From Elusimicrobiaceae bacterium (GTDB lineage Bacteria > Elusimicrobiota > Elusimicrobia > Elusimicrobiales > Elusimicrobiaceae): DNA of 5,696 bases. The translations under genes and the position numbers were made by a program. Location: NCBI GenBank assembly GCA_024405075.1, contig JAKSPG010000092.1, positions 1 through 5,696 of the forward strand, written 5' to 3'. The notes below the pieces were generated by a model that was given only the letters and a program-made list of their open reading frames with translations, ran no database searches and was not told the origin of the DNA. Positions 1 to 5,630 of the stretch are shown here, in pieces; the stretch's first letter is position 1; every line of letters begins with the position of its first letter.

Positions 1-5
1 TTTGT

Positions 6-1166
6 TCAGACGGAAGAAATACCGCTTCGTTTCGGTTGCACCTGTACCTCGCGTTCCAGCAGTTTTTGCAAGAATGTGGCAGAGGCTTTCTGGTCCGTGT
101 TGCCGATTTCCATATAGTGCACCGTTTGACCGGGCCGTATTGGCGGGAGTTGGCCTTCTACTACGATGGCCTTTTGGGCGGTGCGACGGGCGAAATCATT
201 ATCCGCAAAAGCTTCTTCTTGCGTGGGACGCGGCCCGGCTTGTTTTGCTTTAGCACACAGTGCGTCTTGCATCTTTTGTGAGTTGGCCAACCATTCTGCC
301 GGGACCTTTTTCCTCTCCAAAAAATCAATCAGTCCATTTGGGTCTTGCGGTACGAGTAAAATATTTACATCGGCTTGCAGTGCTTGCCAGGCAGCTTGTT
401 TTTCATTCCCGATTGCTTTCATCAGCAAGGCGTCCGTTAGCACACAACCGTGATAGTGCAAGGTGTTTCGTAACAGTTCCCGAGCGATTTGTTGGGATAA
501 CGAGGCCGGATTTTTATCATCCAGTTGTGGAATAAATAAATGCCCCAGCATCACGCTGTCTGCCAAAGGCAGCAACGTTTGAAACGGAACAAGCTCACGG
601 GCCAAAAGTTGTTCTTGCGTGCGTTGTAAAACGGGGAGCGCGACGTGTGAATCGGTGGAAGTATCACCGTGACCGGGGAAGTGCTTAAGGCTACTAAGCG
701 CACCCGCGTGTGCAAGGCCCTGTAAAAACGCGCGGCCCAGGCGGATTACTTGTTGCGGATTTTCCCCAAATGAGCGCGTATTAACAATGGGATTAAGCGG
801 GTTGTTAGCCAGGTCCAGCACCGGGGCAAATATCCAATCCACGCCCAAACTGCGTGCTTGTCGGGCCGTTAAAACGCCTTTTTCAAAAGCTAATTTTTCG
901 TCGTTCGCCGCGCCTAGGGCCATGTTGGAAGGCAGTAGCGGTGCATCGGGTAACCAGCGGCCCAAGCCGTCTTCATAATCGGCCGAAATGAGCAGGTGTT
1001 CCAGCGGCGAAGCGGCACGCACGGCTTTGGTAAAATCAGCCACGTCTTGGCGGGTTCCTCCGTATAAACAAAATCCGCCTACGCCGCGTTTAGCCAAGGC
1101 CAACGCTTCTTGCAGCGGTGTTTTGTTAAACCAAAAACCGGGGTGTACGAGCCGTGCTGTGTTCAT
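6..1166 (-). CDS. nagZ: Beta-N-acetylglucosaminidase NagZ (GH3 family), apparently with a cut-short second domain
   Basis: Glycoside hydrolase family 3 enzyme, 386 residues from the chosen start. The family removes the non-reducing GlcNAc from GlcNAc-1,6-anhydroMurNAc(-peptide) in the cytoplasm; no signal peptide is visible, which fits. The NagZ signature KHFPGHGDTSTDSH is at residues 161-174, and its D172-H174 pair matches the Asp-His dyad of NagZ enzymes. The probable nucleophile is D245 in CVLTDALLM. A substrate-site loop, SADYEDGLGRW (61-71), replaces the E. coli-type DQEGGRVQR. The barrel domain covers about residues 1-310. From about residue 328 the sequence looks like the start of a GH3 C-terminal alpha/beta domain, but it stops after about 55 residues; see findings. 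The ATG at 1166 shares an ATGA overlap with the anmK stop and has AGGGAAG 8 bases upstream. An in-frame ATG at 1250 has no ribosome binding site and would overlap anmK by 88 bases. Function is confident; the natural C-terminus is less so. Confidence 0.9.
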   Translation of the reverse strand: MNTARLVHPGFWFNKTPLQEALALAKRGVGGFCLYGGTRQDVADFTKAVRAASPLEHLLISADYEDGLGRWLPDAPLLPSNMALGAANDEKLAFEKGVLTARQARSLGVDWIFAPVLDLANNPLNPIVNTRSFGENPQQVIRLGRAFLQGLAHAGALSSLKHFPGHGDTSTDSHVALPVLQRTQEQLLARELVPFQTLLPLADSVMLGHLFIPQLDDKNPASLSQQIARELLRNTLHYHGCVLTDALLMKAIGNEKQAAWQALQADVNILLVPQDPNGLIDFLERKKVPAEWLANSQKMQDALCAKAKQAGPRPTQEEAFADNDFARRTAQKAIVVEGQLPPIRPGQTVHYMEIGNTDQKASATFLQKLLEREVQVQPKRSGISSV

Positions 1167-2251
1167 AAAGTAATCTTCCCTAAAATAGATGCTTCTTGGG
1201 CGCCGGTAGCTTGCGGACAATGGTTGATTTTCCGATTGAGGGCCAGCCATGCAAACAGCGCAAAAGCCGCGCTTTCTTTGGCGTGCGGGTCAATGCCGTA
1301 GGCAAGCGAAGTTGTTATTTTGACGTGCGGTAAAAGTTCCTGCAGGAAACGAAGTAACGTTTTGTTATAACATCCGCCACCGGAAACAACCACTTCTTTT
1401 TGTGCCGTGCGCGGTACAAAGCGGGTGATTTGGTCCGCTACGGCCGCCGCGGTGAAATACGTAAGCGTGGCTAGCAAATCCGCCGTGCGCGCTTGGGTAA
1501 GCGGCGCAAAATAGCGGCGCAAATACGTTTCGCCAAATTCGTTTTTATCTAAACTCTTTGGAGGGTGCTGACGGAAAAACTTTTGCTCTAATAACTGCTT
1601 GACACGGGCCTTATCGGGCGTGCCTTTGGCGGCGACTGCGCCGTTTGTATCAAACGACTTGTGCAGTAATTTTTGAGCGCACAAATCAATAAGCGTGTTA
1701 CCCGGCCCGGCGTCAAAACCAAGCAGAGATTGCCCTTTGCCGACGAGTGAAAAGTTGGCAATGCCGCCAATGTTAAGTAAAATTTTAGGGTCGCCTTTCC
1801 CCCAAATATACGAATCAAAAAAAGGCATAAGCGGTGCTCCTTCACCGCCCAGCGCTATGTCTTTGGCGCGAAAATCGCTCACGACCGGTACCCCCAGTTG
1901 CGCAGCCATAAAAGACGGCTCGCCCACTTGCAAGGTGTGCGGAACTTGGGCGTGCGGCGCGTGCAAAACGGTTTGCCCGTGCGAGCCGATTACGCACAGG
2001 TCCGATTTTTTCAGTCGGAAATCTTTCAAAAACCGCTGCACTGTTTTGGCATACAAAGCCCCTAATTCATAATGAAGTGCGCTGAGTTGCGCGGCGTTAC
2101 TTTGGTAGGCACGCAATAGTTTTTGTTGTAGTGGTTTAGGGTATGGATAGTTCTTAAAATGTTTTCTTTTAAACGGGTGAATCTGTGCGGCGCTGATGGT
2201 CAACCCGTCGGCGCTGGTGCCGCTCATGAGTCCTAAAGCCAGTTTAGTCAT
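1163..2251 (-). CDS. anmK: Anhydro-N-acetylmuramic acid kinase AnmK
   Basis: Cytoplasmic kinase that hydrolyses and phosphorylates 1,6-anhydroMurNAc in one step, giving MurNAc-6-phosphate. It belongs to the ASKHA (hexokinase/actin-like) fold. At 362 residues it is close to E. coli AnmK (about 369), so it looks full length. Visible family motifs are the N-terminal phosphate loop GLMSGTSADG (7-16), HGQTVLH (91-97), HTLQVGE (105-111), SDFRAKDIALGGEGAP (125-140), LNIGGIANFSL (159-169), GFDAGPGNTLIDL (178-190) with D180 aligning with the catalytic aspartate of characterised AnmK, a glycine-rich VVSGGGCYN stretch, and TGAQEASILG near the C-terminus. One oddity is that the loop usually ends GTSxDG(V/I/L)D, whereas here it reads DGLT, with T18 in place of the acidic residue. 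The ATG overlaps the end of murQ by 8 bases and has AGAGG six bases upstream. The nagZ start overlaps its stop. Its substrate is the NagZ product and its product is the MurQ substrate. Confidence 0.95.
   Translation of the reverse strand: MTKLALGLMSGTSADGLTISAAQIHPFKRKHFKNYPYPKPLQQKLLRAYQSNAAQLSALHYELGALYAKTVQRFLKDFRLKKSDLCVIGSHGQTVLHAPHAQVPHTLQVGEPSFMAAQLGVPVVSDFRAKDIALGGEGAPLMPFFDSYIWGKGDPKILLNIGGIANFSLVGKGQSLLGFDAGPGNTLIDLCAQKLLHKSFDTNGAVAAKGTPDKARVKQLLEQKFFRQHPPKSLDKNEFGETYLRRYFAPLTQARTADLLATLTYFTAAAVADQITRFVPRTAQKEVVVSGGGCYNKTLLRFLQELLPHVKITTSLAYGIDPHAKESAAFALFAWLALNRKINHCPQATGAQEASILGKITL
1175..1181 (-). promoter_or_regulatory. Ribosome binding site of nagZ, inside the end of anmK
   Basis: On the minus strand AGGGAAG stands 8 bases before the ATG at 1166. 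It decides the start: it supports the 386-residue NagZ rather than the longer reading from 1250, whose upstream bases (1251-1270) contain no purine-rich site. Because the site lies inside anmK coding sequence and the two genes share ATGA, nagZ translation is probably coupled to anmK. Confidence 0.6.
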
Positions 2252-3128
2252 GCAGGGCCTCTGCCAAAAAACCGTTGGCTTTTTTAAGTTGATTTTCAGC
2301 GATGCGGCGGGATATTTTTTTCTTCCCCATAACGACAGCTGTTTTGACGTGCCCGCCGGAATTTTTTAACAGCCGCGTAGCGGTTTTTTCGTCCGTACGG
2401 GCAATGAGACAAATGAGTTTTACGGCGCGTGCGACTAGTTTTTTATTCGTAGGTTGCACGTCCACCATAAGGTTGCCATATGTTTTGCCACACAACGCCA
2501 TAGCTCCGGTAGTAATAGCGTTTAAGGCCATTTTGGTAGCAGTACCGGCTTTTAAGCGGGTAGAACCGCTTAATGCTTCGGCCCCGGTTTGTAAACAAAT
2601 ATGAATTTGTGTGTGAGACGTATCCGCGGCCGGATTGCACGACACAAGCACGGTATGCGCTCCTAATTTTTTGGCTTGTTTGAGGGCACCCAGCACATAG
2701 GGGGTGCGCCCACTGGCGGTTAAACCAATTACTAAATCGTCAGGGTGGGCCTTTGTGGCAATTTTCCGGGCACCTTGTTTCTCGTTATCTTCAGCTCCTT
2801 CCTGCGAGCGGAAAACGGCTTTTTTGCCACCGGCCATCAGTGCTATAATTTCACTTGGGCGCGTGCCGAAGGTGGGAACGCACTCCGCGGCTTCCAACAC
2901 GCCTAACCGTCCGCTGGTTCCGGCACCAATAAAAATAATTTTATGTTTAGTTTGGTACGTCTTGGCTGCTTGCACGATTGCTGCGGCAATTTGCCGGTGC
3001 GCTTTTTGAACGGCGCGCGCGGCTACAAAATTCTCCGCACTAAAGGCTCGGGCCAATTGCAGTGGGGTCATTTTGTCTAACTGTTTGGTGCGCGGATTAA
3101 TTTGTTCCGTCGGCAAGCAAAGTTTCAT
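2244..3128 (-). CDS. murQ: N-acetylmuramic acid 6-phosphate etherase MurQ
   Basis: Cytoplasmic SIS-domain lyase/hydrolase that splits the D-lactyl ether of MurNAc-6-phosphate, yielding GlcNAc-6-phosphate and D-lactate. At 294 residues it matches the family length (E. coli about 298). The sugar-phosphate loop IGAGTSGRLGVLEAAECVPTFG runs from about 67 to 88; E82 and E113 (in EGAEDN) align with the two active-site glutamates described for E. coli MurQ. Further family blocks are LTASGRTPYVLGAL, VSCNPAA, SGSTRLKAGTATKMALN and GNLMVDVQPTNKKL, followed by the helical C-terminal region. The start has GGAG nine bases upstream (3141-3138), the upstream ampG stop lies only 6 bases away, and the 3' end overlaps anmK by 8 bases. 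Working next to AnmK it completes conversion of anhydroMurNAc to GlcNAc-6-phosphate; NagA and NagB, which would take that product onward, are not in the window. Confidence 0.96.
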   Translation of the reverse strand: MKLCLPTEQINPRTKQLDKMTPLQLARAFSAENFVAARAVQKAHRQIAAAIVQAAKTYQTKHKIIFIGAGTSGRLGVLEAAECVPTFGTRPSEIIALMAGGKKAVFRSQEGAEDNEKQGARKIATKAHPDDLVIGLTASGRTPYVLGALKQAKKLGAHTVLVSCNPAADTSHTQIHICLQTGAEALSGSTRLKAGTATKMALNAITTGAMALCGKTYGNLMVDVQPTNKKLVARAVKLICLIARTDEKTATRLLKNSGGHVKTAVVMGKKKISRRIAENQLKKANGFLAEALHD

Positions 3129-3134
3129 GCCCGG

Positions 3135-4439
3135 TTACTCCGTTTTAGTTTGGTTGAAGCGTTTTTCGGCTTCTTCCAGCGATTTAATTTTGAAACATAA
3201 CGGCACGACGGCGAAAGACAGCAAACTGATACATGCCGTTACCCAGAAAAACTGCGTGTATCCTAACGCTACCTGCATTTTGCCGGACAACATAGACGGT
3301 ACCATCATCCCAAGTGCCATAATCCCGGTGGAAATAGCGTAGTGGGACGTTTTATATTTCCCTTGCGAAACATACATGATAAACACCGTTAGTGCCATCA
3401 TAGCTAACCCGTAGCCAAAATTTTCCAAGGTAATGAGCGTTGCCACGATAGCGAGCCCCGGCTTGACCGTGGCTAAATACACATAAAAGAAATTCGGCAA
3501 TACAAGCGCACACGCAAACGGCCAGATACATTTTTTGAAACTAAATTTGCTTAACAACCATCCGCCTAATAAGTTGCCGGCGATAATGCCGCCCAACCCC
3601 AGCGTACCTTTAATCAGCCCGAAACTTTGCTTGCTCATAGCGAGTCCTCCGTCCTCAAGCGGGTTGAGTAGGAACAGCGGAACCATTTTTTCCAATAATG
3701 CTTCACCGAAACGGTAGAGCAAAATAAAGAGCAAAATATAGAGGATATTTTTTTGCGTAAAGTATGAAGCAAAAGCATCTTTAAAAGCCACTGCTTGCGA
3801 ATCGGCCGCCGGACCGTCTTGTTGCGGACGGGGCAGCACAAGTGCGTGGAAGGACGCAAAAAGTAAAAACAACAACCCAAGCCCACCAAACAGCATAACC
3901 CAGTTATACGGTTTAGCCATGTATCCGCGTTCAGCCAACGCCCCGGTAAGGGAAATGAGAAGTCCGCTTCCTAAAATCATAGCTACGCGGTAGAAGAAAG
4001 TTCGCACACCTACAAAAAGCGACTGGTCTTTGGGGGTAAGCGCAAGCAGGTAATAACCGTCGGTCGCGATATCCAACGTGGCGGAAGCAAACGCGCCGAT
4101 AAAAAACCCTAGTAAGGTCAGTTGGAAAACGGTATGTACTTGGGTAAAGGCCGAAGCGGCCACCGTGCCCGCAATAGCCAAAAATAAAGCGGATAAAACC
4201 GTTTGGGCCGCGAGCAACCACCGCCGTTTGGTAGAGCGGGCATCAACCAGCGGACTCCAAAACATTTTTAGTACCCACGGCAGATACAACCACCCGGTCC
4301 AATAGGTGATTTGATCGTTAGGCAGGCCTAAATCTTGGTATAACAAAACGGACACTACATTGATGATAATGTAGGGGAAGCCCTCGGCTATGTACAATGT
4401 GGGGATAAAAGCCCACGGGGTAATTGTTTTTGTTTTCAT
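3135..4439 (-). CDS. ampG: AmpG-like muropeptide permease (major facilitator superfamily)
   Basis: Inner-membrane MFS transporter of 434 residues with about 12 hydrophobic segments, shorter than E. coli AmpG (491 residues, 14 predicted segments). AmpG proteins import GlcNAc-anhydroMurNAc and its peptides with protons. AmpG-type features are AEGFPYIIINVVSVLLYQ in the first helix (18-35), WVLKMFWSPLVDA followed by a basic stretch STKRRWLLAAQ (55-79, the MFS loop 2-3), and ATLDIATDGYYLLAL (120-134) in the fourth helix. A hydrophilic central linker occupies about 203-220, and QGKYKTSHYAISTGIMALG (359-377) lies in the C-terminal half. Helices are followed by a charged tail (420-434). The gene begins 4 bases after the AI-2E-family stop and has no recognisable Shine-Dalgarno sequence; murQ follows after 6 bases. 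Sequence alone supports an AmpG/PAT-type MFS permease; the substrate assignment leans on the neighbouring murQ-anmK-nagZ. Confidence 0.82.
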   Translation of the reverse strand: MKTKTITPWAFIPTLYIAEGFPYIIINVVSVLLYQDLGLPNDQITYWTGWLYLPWVLKMFWSPLVDARSTKRRWLLAAQTVLSALFLAIAGTVAASAFTQVHTVFQLTLLGFFIGAFASATLDIATDGYYLLALTPKDQSLFVGVRTFFYRVAMILGSGLLISLTGALAERGYMAKPYNWVMLFGGLGLLFLLFASFHALVLPRPQQDGPAADSQAVAFKDAFASYFTQKNILYILLFILLYRFGEALLEKMVPLFLLNPLEDGGLAMSKQSFGLIKGTLGLGGIIAGNLLGGWLLSKFSFKKCIWPFACALVLPNFFYVYLATVKPGLAIVATLITLENFGYGLAMMALTVFIMYVSQGKYKTSHYAISTGIMALGMMVPSMLSGKMQVALGYTQFFWVTACISLLSFAVVPLCFKIKSLEEAEKRFNQTKTE

Positions 4440-4443
4440 AAAT

Positions 4444-5460
4444 TTATTTAAACGCGTATTTCCCGGCCAACAAATTGGCTAACGGGCGGGTATTTTCGTT
4501 CTTTTCAAAAAGCATTTTGATAATGGCGGTAAGCGGTACGGCCAGTAAGGCGCCCATCACGCCCCACACCAACGCCCAAAAAATTAAGCAGGCGAGTACG
4601 ACGATAGGGTCCAAATCCATGCCTTTGCCCAGCCATTTTGTTTCCAAAATGTTACCTATCACAAAGTGGGTGGCCGTTAGCAGTACCAGCACCAGTAGCA
4701 ATCGCCAATTAAACCCGTATTGCAGGAATAATACCGGCAGTGGCAACACGGTGGAAATAAACGGCCCGACGTTGGGGATAAAATTAAGTACAAAAGTCAG
4801 CACGGCCAGCATGGAGGCCAGTTCCGTATGGATAGAGGCCAGTATCACCCAGGTACAAAAAGCAGCCAGCAACGATACAAAAATTTTAATCAGTAAATAA
4901 AACGAAATTTGCTTTTGGATATTGCCCACCAGCGAGGGTTTTTCCTCGGCGGCTTTACCCATACAAATAAAGATAACAAATAGTGTAATCAGCATGAGGT
5001 TGGTAAGGCCGGACATCAACATCCCACCCAAGCTTTTGACAAAATTAAAAATAGGTAATTTGGCGGCGGTTTCCACCATAAATTGTGCATTTACGTTTAC
5101 GCCGTGTTTGTGGGCGTGGTTGAGTAGCCAATCTAACGTATCGTTTAGGCGGTCGGCATAAATATCGGCCCCAGCGACAAAACTTTCAATAGAGTTAGCA
5201 ATAAACAAAACCGACGCGCCAATCAACATCAACAACGCCACAAAGCTGATTACCAGCCCCAGGCCGTACGGTACGCGGTATTTGCGTCGCATTTTTTCGG
5301 CCAGGGTACTGGCCACCATGGAAATAAATAATGCAATCACAAAGGGCATTAAAATAGCTTTTGTGTAAACGAGCACGGCCGTAGCGGCTGTGCCGGCTAA
5401 AATCATCAGACAAATGTTGTTAATAGGGGCTAATTTTTCAGAAGTAGAATTGACTAGCAT
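4444..5460 (-). CDS. AI-2E family (TqsA/PerM-like) membrane protein
   Basis: Integral inner-membrane protein of 338 residues, the usual size for the AI-2E transporter family (PF01594). Hydrophobic segments lie at about 16-34, 35-53, 66-89, 147-168, 184-210, 213-246, 252-270 and 284-317, with a soluble, probably extracytoplasmic, insert at about 90-145. Family blocks in the C-terminal half are LTFVLNFIPNVGPFIS (221-236) and GNILETKWLGKGMDLDPIVV (269-288), then FWALVWGVMGALLAVPLTAI. Many members read E-P where this one has E273-T274. Characterised members include the autoinducer-2 exporter TqsA and Na+/H+ antiporters, but most are uncharacterised, so the substrate cannot be assigned. It is the first gene after the promoter, starts with AGGAG six bases before the ATG, and is followed after 4 bases by ampG, suggesting a cell-envelope-linked or muropeptide-linked role (inference). 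A later methionine (M19) would remove part of the first helix and has no better site. Confidence 0.9.
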   Translation of the reverse strand: MLVNSTSEKLAPINNICLMILAGTAATAVLVYTKAILMPFVIALFISMVASTLAEKMRRKYRVPYGLGLVISFVALLMLIGASVLFIANSIESFVAGADIYADRLNDTLDWLLNHAHKHGVNVNAQFMVETAAKLPIFNFVKSLGGMLMSGLTNLMLITLFVIFICMGKAAEEKPSLVGNIQKQISFYLLIKIFVSLLAAFCTWVILASIHTELASMLAVLTFVLNFIPNVGPFISTVLPLPVLFLQYGFNWRLLLVLVLLTATHFVIGNILETKWLGKGMDLDPIVVLACLIFWALVWGVMGALLAVPLTAIIKMLFEKNENTRPLANLLAGKYAFK

Positions 5461-5492
5461 GGGCTTCTCCTACCGTTAGTATAGCATATTAA
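5461..5492 (-). promoter_or_regulatory. Extended -10 promoter and ribosome binding site of the five-gene operon
   Basis: Read on the minus strand, TGCTATACT (5486-5478) is an extended -10 element: TG, one base, then TATACT, which matches five of six bases of TATAAT. No good -35 lies at 16-18 bases spacing (the bases there are C/A-rich, such as CAACCC), as is common for extended -10 promoters. AGGAG (5471-5467) sits six bases before the ATG at 5460. A start site about 7 bases after the -10 would be near 5471, giving a leader of only about 11 bases that begins at the Shine-Dalgarno sequence. An imperfect 17-bp dyad, TTA-G-TAT / ATA-T-TAA around AGC (5476-5492), overlaps the -10 and could be an operator. 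Promoter identity is inferred from sequence only. Confidence 0.6.
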
Positions 5493-5573
5493 CCATTTTG
5501 GGGTTGGGAATTATTTTTGTGGGGTCGTTTGACGAAAGAGCTTGCCTTTGTTTTTGTCCTCGCCGGACGGGCA

Positions 5574-5600
5574 GAAGGGCAGGGATAACCCCTGCCCTTC
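5574..5600 (-). terminator. Strong hairpin, probable terminator or 3'-end structure of an upstream gene
   Basis: GAAGGGCAGGG (5574-5584) and CCCTGCCCTTC (5590-5600) form a perfect 11-bp, GC-rich stem with a 5-base loop. It lies about 30 bases downstream of a minus-strand stop codon at 5633-5631 and about 90 bases upstream of the operon promoter, the usual place for a terminator separating two units. A T-run follows on neither strand: minus-strand bases after the stem are TGCCCGTCC, and plus-strand bases are CATCAATAGG. It is therefore not a textbook intrinsic terminator. It could instead be an mRNA 3'-end stabiliser, a Rho-assisted stop, or a bidirectional barrier. A smaller 4-bp hairpin, GTCC/GGAC with a 5-base loop, lies beside it at 5556-5568. 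Confidence 0.45.
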
Positions 5601-5630
5601 CATCAATAGGATATGTATGCTGATCCGGCG

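Noticed and set aside
1164..1250. Longer NagZ starting at an ATG at 1250 (414 residues)
   Set aside because: The extra 28 residues have no GH3 counterpart, overlap anmK by 88 bases, and have no ribosome binding site. The ATG at 1166 has one, plus the typical ATGA stop-start overlap.
1695..2072. Plus-strand open frame of 125 codons inside anmK
   Set aside because: It lies antisense to a clearly conserved kinase gene, resembles no protein family, and is best explained as a shadow of anmK codon use.
3800..3835. Inverted repeat CCGTC / GACGG inside ampG
   Set aside because: It is a short 5-bp stem in the codons for the hydrophilic central linker, with no T-run. It is not supported as a terminator or regulatory element.
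4475..4900. Plus-strand open frame of 141 codons inside the AI-2E-family gene
   Set aside because: It is antisense to well-conserved family motifs and low in recognisable domain features, with no convincing ribosome binding site.
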